Part shown: positions 33,380 through 40,141 of the stretch, piece by piece
Layout: the number at the start of each line of letters is the position of its first letter
Numbering within the stretch: the stretch's first letter is position 1
Assembly (NCBI GenBank): GCA_005768755.1
Contig: VAFL01000015.1
Coordinates: 1 to 64,000 of the forward strand
Origin: Paracoccus denitrificans
Lineage (GTDB): Bacteria > Pseudomonadota > Alphaproteobacteria > Rhodobacterales > Rhodobacteraceae
Direction of reading: 5' to 3'
DNA: 64,000 bases
Position numbers and translations under genes: made by a program
The notes under the pieces: generated by a model
What the model was told of the DNA's origin: nothing
What the model saw: only the letters and a program-made list of their open reading frames with translations
Database searches by the model: none

Positions 33380-33795
33380 ACCTGTACGTTCTCCGGGAGA
33401 GTTTCCATTATGTCCTTGATCATCCAGTACGGATCTTTCCCGTTGGGAGCTTCAAGGGCATACGTCTTGTCTGGGTTGGCTTCAGCAAGCTCTTTGAGCA
33501 GCTTGGTAGCCGCAGAGATCAGGCCAAGGTTCACACCATTGCGCAGTAGGATACTGTTCTGGAACACGCCTACCTTGCCAGCTACGCGAAGCCAGAAGAT
33601 GCCAGCATCTCCATGGTTTGCTTTGATCCACTCACCTACTGCCATGGGAATAGCAGGATGCAGCTTGGTCAGAGCACCAGCTACACCGTCGTGCATGGTG
33701 ATGGAACCGTCAGAACGTAGGCCAGAGCCTACACAGACGATGAAGTGATCGACTTGATCGAACACAGTCATCATGTCGCCTTGCATGAGTTTCAT
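33364..33795 (-). CDS. macro-domain-like protein
   Basis: 143 residues. 'MKLMQGDMMTVFDQVDHFIV' (beta strand and the GD of macro domains), 'GVAGALTKLHPAIP' (glycine-rich loop and helix), and near the end 'APNGKDPYWMIKDIMETLPE' and 'NVQVW', which fit the last loop-helix-strand of macro domains in phages. Macro domains bind or hydrolyse ADP-ribose and its derivatives; in a phage this could reverse ADP-ribosylation or handle NAD metabolites. It lies inside the tandem early family but lacks the family tail. Assignment by pattern only. Confidence 0.55.
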   Translation of the reverse strand: MKLMQGDMMTVFDQVDHFIVCVGSGLRSDGSITMHDGVAGALTKLHPAIPMAVGEWIKANHGDAGIFWLRVAGKVGVFQNSILLRNGVNLGLISAATKLLKELAEANPDKTYALEAPNGKDPYWMIKDIMETLPENVQVWQPN

Positions 33796-34043
33796 AACGC
33801 CTCCATGAGGACTTTCATTTGGATGAGCTTGGGCATGGTGTCCATAGGGACACGAACCCACTTGTATTTGTGGGATGAGTACGCGAACGCCAAGTACGTA
33901 CCATTGTTCACCGACTTAGATATCGCGTATAGGTCAGTATGCTTGTTCAGGTGGTCGGTGATGAACGTTGGTTGATACAGAGTAGTCGCAGTCTTCTCTG
34001 CCACAATGTTCCCGAACTTGCACACAGCGTATATGTGAGCCAT
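33792..34043 (-). CDS. tandem early family member 7
   Basis: 83 residues. 'MAHIYAVCKFGNIVAEKTAT' beta-hairpin start resembling member 2; then 'SSHKYKWVRVPMDTMPKLIQ' and MKVLMEAL at the end. Coupled on both sides (TAATG and ATGA). Confidence 0.65.
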   Translation of the reverse strand: MAHIYAVCKFGNIVAEKTATTLYQPTFITDHLNKHTDLYAISKSVNNGTYLAFAYSSHKYKWVRVPMDTMPKLIQMKVLMEAL

Positions 34044-34402
34044 TACAGTGCTCCTACAAGCTTGTGCATGGCAATCAGCTTGCTGATTGGGTGATCGTCA
34101 TCTACTGGGTTGAGATGCTGGAATAGCAGGGACATGCCATCCACATCAGTCGTGTACTTGTGCCTTTCGTAGGTATCCTTGTAGGTCTCAACGAACTTGT
34201 CACGGTCCCACAACCAACGTTTGCCGTTATAATGCTGACCCGTGACGTTGTAATCAGGACCCGCAGACAACCAGGCGTAGTCCTCCTTTATATTGGTAGC
34301 CAACTCATGCTGATGCACCACAGTGTTACCTTTGAGGTAGTACGTGGGGTGTTTAACCGGGTCAGAAGTGGCTAACGACGATGAGTATGGATTTGTATTC
34401 AT
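34043..34402 (-). CDS. tandem early family member 8
   Basis: 119 residues, longest of the family. It has 'GQHYNGKRWLWDRDKFVETY' and the tail 'HPISKLIAMHKLVGAL'. The extra length lies between the Trp motif and the tail. The start overlaps the previous stop. Confidence 0.65.
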   Translation of the reverse strand: MNTNPYSSSLATSDPVKHPTYYLKGNTVVHQHELATNIKEDYAWLSAGPDYNVTGQHYNGKRWLWDRDKFVETYKDTYERHKYTTDVDGMSLLFQHLNPVDDDHPISKLIAMHKLVGAL

Positions 34403-34692
34403 ACTGCCCCCGTTAAAGCCATCATGCGCAGGATCTTAGGTACTTGATCCTCTGCTCGGAGATACCAGCGCCCTTGCAGCGAGCTATAGCTCTCCCAGAT
34501 ACGCTTGGAAGTCCACTCAGTGACATCAGCCCAAGGAGCTGGGTAATTACTTCGCATCTCAGTCCACCACAACATTACTCCATGGCTTGAGAGGAACATG
34601 TCTATATCCATGCTCTCCCTTGTAGCCAAGGATTCCTGCTTGATTATGGTTTCTTTACCGTCCACGACCTTCAAATAGAACAGAGTACCCAT
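34399..34692 (-). CDS. tandem early family member 9
   Basis: 97 residues. Beta-hairpin start 'MGTLFYLKVVDGKETIIKQE', Trp-rich middle (VMLWWTEMRSNYPAPW), 'LQGRWYLRAEDQVPKILRMM' and ending ALTGAV. The ATG overlaps the previous stop (TAATG). Confidence 0.68.
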   Translation of the reverse strand: MGTLFYLKVVDGKETIIKQESLATRESMDIDMFLSSHGVMLWWTEMRSNYPAPWADVTEWTSKRIWESYSSLQGRWYLRAEDQVPKILRMMALTGAV

Positions 34693-34922
34693 TACAAGGC
34701 CCCCATTAATTGCATCATCTGAACGATACGTGGCACTTCTGCCTTGAAGGTCTCGTTTGGGCGAGGTGAGAAGCTCCAGCGGTTGTCACCACTGTAGTAC
34801 CAGATCTCTTTACCCATATCGCGGACCTGCTTGTGACGCCAGGACAGCACATACTTGCCCTCGAACTTGACAGCAACGGTGCCAACGCCACGAGGGTCTA
34901 ACGAATAGTAACCACGTTTCAT
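34692..34922 (-). CDS. tandem early family member 10
   Basis: 76 residues from the ATG at 34922, which overlaps the previous stop and has GGAG 7 bases upstream; an ATG two codons earlier is too close to that site. Contains 'EIWYYSGDNRWSFSPRPNET' and the tail 'AEVPRIVQMMQLMGAL'. Confidence 0.68.
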   Translation of the reverse strand: MKRGYYSLDPRGVGTVAVKFEGKYVLSWRHKQVRDMGKEIWYYSGDNRWSFSPRPNETFKAEVPRIVQMMQLMGAL

Positions 34923-35203
34923 TTCCATGCTCCTACCAGATCATTCATCTGGATTGGTTTAGGGACTTCAGGTGGGTTAAGGATAATGAAGTCAGCATTC
35001 TTTGGGTGCATACCACCACCGGCCAACACAGTGAATTTGTAGGTAGCCTTAAGCCACCACCCCTCTGGGTTGCTCCTGAAGTAGATATCCTGTGTCTGAT
35101 ATTTAACGTAGAACGTCTTAAGACGTGAGGTAAGCTCCAAGAGCCTAACCTCTTCATGGAACTCATCTACTATCTCACCGTTCTTCATGATTACTACATG
35201 CAT
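34919..35203 (-). CDS. tandem early family member 11
   Basis: 94 residues. 'MHVVIMKNGEIVDEFHEEV' hairpin start, 'DIYFRSNPEGWWLKATYKF' and tail 'PEVPKPIQMNDLVGAW' plus Lys. The start overlaps the previous stop (TGATG); a longer version is rejected. Confidence 0.68.
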   Translation of the reverse strand: MHVVIMKNGEIVDEFHEEVRLLELTSRLKTFYVKYQTQDIYFRSNPEGWWLKATYKFTVLAGGGMHPKNADFIILNPPEVPKPIQMNDLVGAWK

Positions 35204-35550
35204 CACAGTGCTCCTGTAAGGCGCATCATCTCCAGAACTGGAGGTACAGCCATGACGTCGGGATGTGGTACACGCCAGTGATGGATGTTGACACCTTCGT
35301 GATACCACCAGAGCCACTGGGTCCCATTCCAAGCCCACATTACACAGTCTGGTTTGTACGCCTGAGCCTCTTCAAACTCACGAACGGTACGTTGTAGCAG
35401 TCTGTCACCACAGAACTGACCATCTTTGACGTAATAGACGTGTCTTGTAGATGCCATGAATGGTTCAAACTCTGTTTGACGTTTAGGTTTACCAAAGGTG
35501 AGTCCTTTAATGACTCTTTCCCAAGCAGTTACGCTATCTATTTCATCCAC
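35203..35550 (-). CDS. tandem early family member 12 (GTG start)
   Basis: 115 residues from a GTG that overlaps the previous gene by 13 bases; a shorter version from the ATG at 35457 (MASTRHVYYVKDGQ) resembles the other members' starts better but has no ribosome-binding site. Middle 'WNGTQWLWWYHEGVNIHHW', tail 'MAVPPVLEMMRLTGAL'. It is the first member in the direction of transcription. Confidence 0.65.
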   Translation of the reverse strand: MDEIDSVTAWERVIKGLTFGKPKRQTEFEPFMASTRHVYYVKDGQFCGDRLLQRTVREFEEAQAYKPDCVMWAWNGTQWLWWYHEGVNIHHWRVPHPDVMAVPPVLEMMRLTGAL

Positions 35551-35825
35551 TGGAATACCCCGTCTTTGTCTAATTCTCCGACGATATAGTTGCCTTTGGT
35601 TACTACAGCTTCCTTGACCCAGGACCAGGTAACACGACCAATCATTTCCTGAGCCTCAAGATAGTCTTGAACCTCAACACGAGTGGTTTTGCCGTCTTTC
35701 CAGTCAATGACTAGATGCAGACGGGTGTTCTCCAGATGCTTTAGGTAGCTGACATATACCCAGCAACCGTAGATCAGTGCACCACAGATGATTACAAGTG
35801 GTGCCCATGCGATGAAAGTGCTCAT
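35538..35825 (-). CDS. small membrane protein
   Basis: 95 residues. One N-terminal membrane helix (FIAWAPLVIICGALIYGCWVYV), then a soluble domain. 'DWKDGKTTRVEVQDYLEAQE' and 'GNYIVGELDKDGVFQWMK' recall the hairpins of the tandem family, but the tail is absent. The ATG at 35825 overlaps the previous stop and follows AGAGGG. Confidence 0.6.
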   Translation of the reverse strand: MSTFIAWAPLVIICGALIYGCWVYVSYLKHLENTRLHLVIDWKDGKTTRVEVQDYLEAQEMIGRVTWSWVKEAVVTKGNYIVGELDKDGVFQWMK

Positions 35826-36028
35826 TTCCAATCCCTCTTGCCCAATGGGCCACGATTTGGTTGTGGTTTGCGGGCTACATGCCCTTGGTTTTCAGCTGGT
35901 TTCTTGTTACGGAACAACTGCCCTATCTTGACGCGAGGTTTACTTGCCTCGTCGTAGACAGTGATAGAGTCAAGACCGACTGATACGCCCTGTGACGGTG
36001 AATCCAATAAAGCTCTTCCGGAAAGCAT
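35822..36028 (-). CDS. small basic protein, unknown
   Basis: 68 residues. The second half is basic and Pro/Asn-rich (KPAENQGHVARKPQPNRGPL), probably disordered. The ribosome-binding site is weak. The ATGA overlap with the next gene supports it. Confidence 0.5.
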   Translation of the reverse strand: MLSGRALLDSPSQGVSVGLDSITVYDEASKPRVKIGQLFRNKKPAENQGHVARKPQPNRGPLGKRDWK

Positions 36029-36043
36029 CCCGAACAGAGCTGA

Positions 36044-36310
36044 CTACTTTCCCGAGCCACGCGTCAAACTCCCTATGGATTGTGCAGACGGTGTATTGAA
36101 CCTGTTGTAAAAATCCGCATACTCCAACGACTGAGTAAGACGCTTGGCATCCTCCGGGACCATTGGACCTGCCCTGAGCATGGTCATGGACTGTCCATCC
36201 AGATCAATACGCATCAGGCATTCAAAGCCTTCGCCTCTGCCTGTAGATACCCGAGACAGCACAAGCTTACGACCCTCGTCATCCAGCCCGAGTGTTTTCA
36301 CAATTTCCAT
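36044..36310 (-). CDS. small protein, unknown
   Basis: 88 residues. Beta-strand pattern 'RKLVLSRVSTGRGEGFECLM', then a helix (PEDAKRLTQSLEYADFYNRF). It is the first gene behind the terminator at 36325-36357, so either a promoter lies near it or transcription reads through. No family known. Confidence 0.6.
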   Translation of the reverse strand: MEIVKTLGLDDEGRKLVLSRVSTGRGEGFECLMRIDLDGQSMTMLRAGPMVPEDAKRLTQSLEYADFYNRFNTPSAQSIGSLTRGSGK

Positions 36311-36324
36311 GGTGTGTGCCCTGC

Positions 36325-36357
36325 AAAAAGGGAGGCCACCACCCGAAGGTGATGGCC
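36325..36357 (-). terminator. rho-independent terminator
   Basis: A 10-bp stem (GGCCACCACC with GGTGATGGCC, loop CGAA) is followed on the minus strand by CTCCCTTTTT. It lies just after the stop at 36366. Confidence 0.85.
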
Positions 36358-36365
36358 AAAGGGGA

Positions 36366-36704
36366 TCAGAAATCGACCAGCACTTTCTGCTCGTCGGTGA
36401 GCGGCAGGTTGAACTCGAAGATCATCAGCTGCTTCAGAGCCTCCAGCTTTTCAGCCTTCTGCTCGGGAGTCAGCTCCGGCGCGGTCAGCTTGGCGATCAG
36501 CTGTGCATGCACCGGGTTGCTGTTGTACAGCTTGATGGCTTCGAGACGCACACGCTGGCCAGCAGCAGTCGGTACAGCGATGTTGATGAAGGCATCAGCC
36601 TTTTCCCAGTCTTCACCGGCGCCTTTGTTGCTGCCACGGGTCGGGCGAGCAGCAGGACGAACGGCAGGAGCATTGTTGGTGTTGTTGGAAGGAGTAACGG
36701 CCAT
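36366..36704 (-). CDS. conserved early protein, unknown
   Basis: 112 residues from the ATG at 36704 (GGAAATACAATC upstream). An Asn/Pro/Ala-rich flexible N-terminus precedes 'DWEKADAFINIAVPTAAGQR' and a helical domain (LTPEQKAEKLEALKQLM). It is a single-gene unit between the hairpin at 36763-36775 and a strong terminator, which suggests high separate expression. No function recognised. Confidence 0.65.
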   Translation of the reverse strand: MAVTPSNNTNNAPAVRPAARPTRGSNKGAGEDWEKADAFINIAVPTAAGQRVRLEAIKLYNSNPVHAQLIAKLTAPELTPEQKAEKLEALKQLMIFEFNLPLTDEQKVLVDF

Positions 36705-36762
36705 GATTGTATTTCCTGTAGTAGATAATGTGATGAGAATGTGCGGCATGTTTGCCAGTTCA

Positions 36763-36775
36763 GGGCTGTAGGCCC
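36763..36775 (-). promoter_or_regulatory. hairpin with GTA triloop, candidate virion-RNAP promoter
   Basis: GGGCTGTAGGCCC: 5-bp stem (one T-G wobble) and three-base loop, about 60 bases before the start of the gene at 36366-36704. It shares the GTAGG core with the hairpins at 39679-39691 and 40769-40779. Confidence 0.35.
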
Positions 36776-36780
36776 AGGGG

Positions 36781-36963
36781 TTAACGCGGTGTGACAGAGC
36801 CAGCTTGGTGTGCTTTGGCTCTTGCTTCTTCGAGCATCCGCTTGATATTGGCTTCAGAGACCAATACCAGCAGTTGCTTCCAGATATGGTCTTGCAGATG
36901 CAGTGCAGACAGGTGCTGATTGCATTCGATGATGCTCAGCACCTTGCGTTCGATGTTGCTCAC
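36781..36963 (-). CDS. small protein, unknown (GTG start)
   Basis: 60 residues, helical and basic (KQLLVLVSEANIKRMLEEAR). The GTG start overlaps the stop of the HTH gene (GTGA), a coupled arrangement. It ends just before the hairpin at 36763. Confidence 0.55.
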   Translation of the reverse strand: MSNIERKVLSIIECNQHLSALHLQDHIWKQLLVLVSEANIKRMLEEARAKAHQAGSVTPR

Positions 36964-37220
36964 GCTCGGATCACTCGCGGCAGTTGGATGTTGATAGCCA
37001 TGCCCATGGACACAGCGATCATGTACATGGTGTCGTAGCTGACGTCAGTCAGACGATGGTTACGCAGGGACAGCAGTACACGACGCGACACGCCAGCACC
37101 TTCAGCGATGGTGGCCAGGGACACACCGTGAGCACGCATGCTCTCGATGGTTTTCAGGATTTGGGAGTTCAGTTCAGCTTTACGGGACAGCAGTTCCTGT
37201 TGAGCGAAAGTCATAGCCAT
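36960..37220 (-). CDS. helix-turn-helix DNA-binding protein (Cro/CI-like)
   Basis: 86 residues. 'MRAHGVSLATIAEGAGVSRR' plus 'VLLSLRNHRLTDVSYDTMYM' is an HTH_3/XRE-type fold: a recognition helix at VSRRVLLSL, followed by the usual third helix and 'MIAVSMGM'. Likely an early transcription regulator. Coupled to the next gene. Confidence 0.75.
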   Translation of the reverse strand: MAMTFAQQELLSRKAELNSQILKTIESMRAHGVSLATIAEGAGVSRRVLLSLRNHRLTDVSYDTMYMIAVSMGMAINIQLPRVIRA

Positions 37221-37272
37221 TTGGTTTACCCCAGAGCCCCTTTATGGGCGATTTAGGTTATCGGAAATTTCG

Positions 37273-37300
37273 CCAAAAACACCCGATTTGGGTGTTTTGG
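37273..37300 (-). terminator. terminator before the HTH gene
   Basis: A long stem (AAAACACCC / GGGTGTTTT type, loop GATTT) lies directly behind the endonuclease-like gene on the minus strand, with T residues in the distal arm. It could act in both directions. Confidence 0.7.
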
Positions 37301-37317
37301 TTTATAGATACTTGTGA

Positions 37318-37923
37318 TCAGGCTACCTTAAGAGAAAGCAAAGCTTTCTTGATGCGAGGGTCAGCCTCTTTTCCTGCCAGTTCCTGGATGTGAGCCTGTT
37401 TAGCTACTACATAGGCGGCATGTGCTTCTTCAGGAGTCTTGAAGTAACCCAAGCGTTTTTGCTTGCCGTACATGCTGCAAGCAGCCACATAGTAGGTGCA
37501 TCCATTCACTCCCATCTTGGTTACGCCAAGCGGAAGGTCACCCCTCCGATTTTCCCTCAAGCACATCAGGTTGTTGATAGCTCCGCTAACAAACACACAG
37601 GTGTCAGGCCCATAGTGCTTGTTACCTTGCACCAGCAGATCCTTATCTAAGTGTTTGTCTACCCAGTCTTGCTGGATCATCCATTTGCGGAAATTGCTAA
37701 AGGTCAGCCACTCTGGGGCTACCGTGCAATCCTCATAAGTAGGGCGCTTAGCTTTGTAAACTGGGTCATAGCAGCGCCTGAGCATGGACTTCCACTTAGC
37801 AAAGTAAGGGCAGTGCACCGTTTTACCATTTGCGTCAACGTAAGTCGTAACGTAGTCAGCATCATTGATACCCACACCGTACACTGGTTTCTTAGGACGT
37901 GAAGCAGGGCGAATCTCGAACAT
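37318..37923 (-). CDS. putative homing endonuclease-like protein with AP2-like domain
   Basis: 201 residues. 'YFAKWKSMLRRCYDPVYKAK' and 'EWLTFSNFRKWMIQQDW', with 'LDKDLLVQGNKHYGPDTCVF', are typical of a phage family annotated as HNH/AP2-type endonucleases. 'VTKMGVNGCTYYVAACSMYG' plus 'KRLGYFKTPEEAHAAY' is the AP2-like DNA-binding unit. A classical His-Asn-His core is not obvious. It is flanked by two hairpins and breaks the early small-gene series, as expected for an inserted selfish gene. Confidence 0.65.
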   Translation of the reverse strand: MFEIRPASRPKKPVYGVGINDADYVTTYVDANGKTVHCPYFAKWKSMLRRCYDPVYKAKRPTYEDCTVAPEWLTFSNFRKWMIQQDWVDKHLDKDLLVQGNKHYGPDTCVFVSGAINNLMCLRENRRGDLPLGVTKMGVNGCTYYVAACSMYGKQKRLGYFKTPEEAHAAYVVAKQAHIQELAGKEADPRIKKALLSLKVA

Positions 37924-37949
37924 CAGGTGTCTCCTATAAGTAGATCACG

Positions 37950-37998
37950 TTATTCTAACACTAGTGATCCACTTATTCTAACTGGTTATTTAACCAGT
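37950..37998 (-). repeat. short direct repeat and hairpin
   Basis: TTATTCTAAC occurs at 37950-37959 and 37973-37982. The palindrome ACTGGTTATTTAACCAGT (37981-37998) directly follows the stop of the gene at 38000. The hairpin has no U-tract. The region lies between the J-domain-like gene and the inserted endonuclease-like gene. Confidence 0.45.
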
Positions 37999-37999
37999 A

Positions 38000-38431
38000 T
38001 CACTTACGCATCTCCAGCAGTTTGCCGGTCAGCCGCGTAGCGGCCTCACTGCCATTGTGTTTGTCAGGATGGCACAGACGAATCAGTGCCTTGATCTCAT
38101 CCTGAGTGAACTGGCTTGCACCCTTGTATGCGTGCAGCCACTCAGCCTCCTTGGTGTTGAGCTTGGTTTCCAATACGCAGTAGGACACCCAAAGCTTATT
38201 CAGCTTGGTGACCTGAGCATTGCGATCAATACGCTCAGCCTTAAGATTGGCAACTGCTTCTACCAAATCATGCTGCAACTGAGCGATCTGTTTGTCCTTC
38301 TGCAAAAGCACTTCATGCTGCATTTGCACCAAGACAGAACCAGATGCTGTGCGCTTGGTTTTGATAGCAGCTTTGATTGCCATAGCAATGATCACTGCAC
38401 CCAGTACGATGGACCATCCTGGGATAATCAT
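38000..38431 (-). CDS. membrane-anchored protein with J-domain-like C-terminus
   Basis: 143 residues from the ATG at 38431, which overlaps the previous stop (ATGA) and has GGAG 9 bases upstream. One membrane helix (WSIVLGAVIIAMAIKAAI, ~5-22), a coiled coil (~45-90), then 'FTQDEIKALIRLCHPDKHNG' and 'SEAATRLTGKLLEMRK', which has the HPD signature between two helices as in DnaJ domains. J-domains recruit and stimulate Hsp70 (DnaK). Only the helix II-HPD-helix III part is clear. Confidence 0.6.
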   Translation of the reverse strand: MIIPGWSIVLGAVIIAMAIKAAIKTKRTASGSVLVQMQHEVLLQKDKQIAQLQHDLVEAVANLKAERIDRNAQVTKLNKLWVSYCVLETKLNTKEAEWLHAYKGASQFTQDEIKALIRLCHPDKHNGSEAATRLTGKLLEMRK

Positions 38432-38613
38432 TTGGCAGCACTCCATACCTCTTGGTTTGCGGAGTACAGCACAGCGGACTTCCAGGCGTTGTTACGGAAG
38501 CACAGTTCAGCCCATGCTTGTGCCATCAGAGGTGACACAGCAGGGTAGTGAACTTTCAGTTCAGCACCGGTGACAGCATCGATTGCAACGAGAGTGTAGT
38601 TAACGAGAGCCAT
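38428..38613 (-). CDS. small early protein, unknown
   Basis: 61 residues. 'MALVNYTLVAIDAVTGAEL' beta-hairpin start followed by a helix with 'AQAWAELCFRNNAWKSAVLY'. Start 4 bases after the previous stop. Coupled to the J-domain-like gene. Confidence 0.6.
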   Translation of the reverse strand: MALVNYTLVAIDAVTGAELKVHYPAVSPLMAQAWAELCFRNNAWKSAVLYSANQEVWSAAK

Positions 38614-38617
38614 GGGT

Positions 38618-38833
38618 TTACTCCAGATTGGATTTGGGTTTGGTAGCGATATCCATGCACTTGAGGCATGTGATGTTGTTGATATCTTCGCAGTAGATGA
38701 CAGCATGCAGCTTGGCTGGCACCAGTTCAGACCGACATGCGATCTGCACACAGACACCCCAAGGCGTCTGCGTATGTGACTGATACCAGTGGATCTTGAG
38801 CTTGGTTGGCTTACCAGTCATGGGGTGGAACAT
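38618..38833 (-). CDS. small Cys-containing early protein
   Basis: 71 residues from the ATG at 38833 overlapping the previous stop. Contains 'WGVCVQIACRSELVPAKLHA' and 'NNITCLKCMDIA'; the C-x2-C pair and other Cys could bind a metal. Unknown function. Confidence 0.6.
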   Translation of the reverse strand: MFHPMTGKPTKLKIHWYQSHTQTPWGVCVQIACRSELVPAKLHAVIYCEDINNITCLKCMDIATKPKSNLE

Positions 38834-39048
38834 CAGACTGCTCCAGTGAACAGGAACTTGAAGCACAATGCGATTACCACCATGAGCAGGTTGCTAAGTA
38901 GGGACAGCACCAGTGACCAGAACACCACAACCATGATGAATTCCACCTGGGTGGTGTCCTTCTCACGCTTCATGCGTGGGTAGTTGTAGGCACAGAATGC
39001 TGCCCATACGATCAGGAAGGTCAGTACGACGATTTTGAAAGGTTTCAT
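38833..39048 (-). CDS. small membrane protein, two helices
   Basis: 71 residues. Hydrophobic segments 'FKIVVLTFLIVWAAFCAY' and 'FIMVVVFWSLVLSLLSNLLM' separated by a charged loop (PRMKREKDTT). It ends in a further hydrophobic stretch. Likely an inner-membrane early protein. Confidence 0.65.
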   Translation of the reverse strand: MKPFKIVVLTFLIVWAAFCAYNYPRMKREKDTTQVEFIMVVVFWSLVLSLLSNLLMVVIALCFKFLFTGAV

Positions 39049-39051
39049 GGT

Positions 39052-39342
39052 TTACCTCACCCAGATGTAACAGACTTGCTCGTAGGCAAGAGTCACCTTG
39101 GAACCATCATCCAGACCATGGAACTTGGTGAAGTACAGGTCATTGTCGATGACAGCTTCTACGGTGGTTTCACGCACAGCAGTGATGGTTGCCCAGCACT
39201 TTTCGATACTGCCACCAGCTTGGATGGCAATCTTGATGGATGTGCCAGCACCATGCTGACGGATGAGCGCAGGTGTAGCAGGAACTACACCAGCAGGCAG
39301 AGTGAAACGGCCAGCTTGAGCAGCAGATAGGAAACGTCTCAT
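39052..39342 (-). CDS. small early protein, unknown
   Basis: 96 residues, beta-rich in the second half (WATITAVRETTVEAVIDNDL, then SKVTLAYEQVCYIWV), which suggests a small barrel. The start overlaps the previous stop. No family recognised. Confidence 0.6.
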   Translation of the reverse strand: MRRFLSAAQAGRFTLPAGVVPATPALIRQHGAGTSIKIAIQAGGSIEKCWATITAVRETTVEAVIDNDLYFTKFHGLDDGSKVTLAYEQVCYIWVR

Positions 39343-39644
39343 CAGAAGATCACCTTGGATTCGATAGGATCAGGTTTACCGCTGGTTTCATTGGGTTCTT
39401 CCCAATCGTCAATGAGTTCTTTGACGCCTACGGTGAAGCCGAATTGGTTGAGGACGATGATTGCTGATGCAATAGATGCACCGTAGATCAAGGCGAGTTG
39501 TGCTGCCTTACCTGCCGCTTTAGTAGTGGAGTCATGATCATTGATCATGTGTACAGCAGCACGATGTAGAGCACGGCGCTCGTCATCACGAATGGCAGAC
39601 CATTCACGGTCATTGGCATCACGGACAGTTACAGAGAAACGCAT
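39342..39644 (-). CDS. small early protein with hydrophobic segment
   Basis: 100 residues from the ATG at 39644; a longer upstream frame reads into non-coding sequence with the hairpin at 39679 and is rejected. The middle has a possible membrane helix (LALIYGASIASAIIVLNQFG). The C-terminus is acidic. It is the first gene behind the non-coding block. Confidence 0.6.
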   Translation of the reverse strand: MRFSVTVRDANDREWSAIRDDERRALHRAAVHMINDHDSTTKAAGKAAQLALIYGASIASAIIVLNQFGFTVGVKELIDDWEEPNETSGKPDPIESKVIF

Positions 39645-39678
39645 GTATACATACCTTTCAGTTGGGTAGACCACTGCA

Positions 39679-39691
39679 TGTCCGTAGGACA
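39679..39691 (-). promoter_or_regulatory. hairpin with GTA triloop, candidate virion-RNAP promoter
   Basis: TGTCCGTAGGACA: a perfect 5-bp stem with a three-base loop, 35 bases before the start of the minus-strand gene at 39644. N4 virion-RNAP promoters are hairpins of this size. The loop sequence differs from the N4 promoter I remember (GGA). Confidence 0.45.
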
Positions 39692-39890
39692 GAACATCGG
39701 TATATATCGGAATGATAGGTGGACACGGTTGGGATATAGGATTGGGCAGAAGTAGACAAAAGTCAGTGCAGACCCATCTACACACTCCCTCTACTCTCAC
39801 ACGAGTGTGCAGCACGGCGCAGCCAGGGCAACAAGATGAAGTTGAACTGTCCTTCCACTCCTCCTACTACCACTACTGCCTACCAGCCCT

Positions 39891-39929
39891 GTTGTGTGCT
39901 CTTGTTGTGTGCTTTTGATGTGTGCTTTT
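39891..39929. repeat. three tandem 13-base repeats
   Basis: Units GTTGTGTGCTCTT, GTTGTGTGCTTTT and GATGTGTGCTTTT follow each other without gaps. Confidence 0.85.
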
Positions 39930-39934
39930 AAAAA

Positions 39935-39969
39935 GGGATGACCCCTATCCCATAAGGGACAGAGGTCAT
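39935..39969 (-). terminator. terminator behind the tiny-peptide genes
   Basis: An imperfect stem (ATGACC/GGTCAT outer arms, TCCC/GGGA inner arms) is followed on the minus strand by CCCTTTTTAAAA, overlapping the stop of the gene at 39966. Confidence 0.7.
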
Positions 39970-40061
39970 TTGGCGAAGTAGTTCTCGTAGATCAGTTGGC
40001 CAAACAGCAGGCCGACAGCACCAAGGAAGCAGAGAGCACCGAGTTGGTATTCAAACGACAT
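39966..40061 (-). CDS. tiny membrane peptide
   Basis: 31 residues with one membrane helix (LGALCFLGAVGLLFGQLIY). The start overlaps the end of the next tiny gene. It closes a run of tiny genes and is followed by a terminator. Confidence 0.5.
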   Translation of the reverse strand: MSFEYQLGALCFLGAVGLLFGQLIYENYFAK

Positions 40062-40140
40062 AGAAGTTAACTCCGAAAGCGTTGAGGGTAAGACCTACAA
40101 GAGATCCAATCAGCAGAGCAGAGGACAGGAACGTTGGCAT
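40051..40140 (-). CDS. tiny hydrophobic peptide
   Basis: 29 residues, hydrophobic (FLSSALLIGSLVGLTLNAFG). It overlaps the following gene by 11 bases and begins 1 base after the previous stop. Confidence 0.45.
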   Translation of the reverse strand: MPTFLSSALLIGSLVGLTLNAFGVNFYVV

Positions 40141-40141
40141 A

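Larger units (their letters stand above)
39645..39965. other. 321-base non-coding block
   Basis: No supported gene. It contains the hairpin at 39679-39691, a CCGATATATACCGATG stretch on the minus strand (about 39695-39710), a pyrimidine-rich stretch (39776-39890), three tandem 13-base repeats (39891-39929) and part of a terminator. It looks like a regulatory region or a region near a genome end. Confidence 0.6.

Noticed and set aside
39342..39815. N-terminally extended version of the protein ending at 39342
   Set aside because: The extension crosses the hairpin at 39679 and a non-coding-looking stretch; the ATG at 39644 fits the gene spacing.
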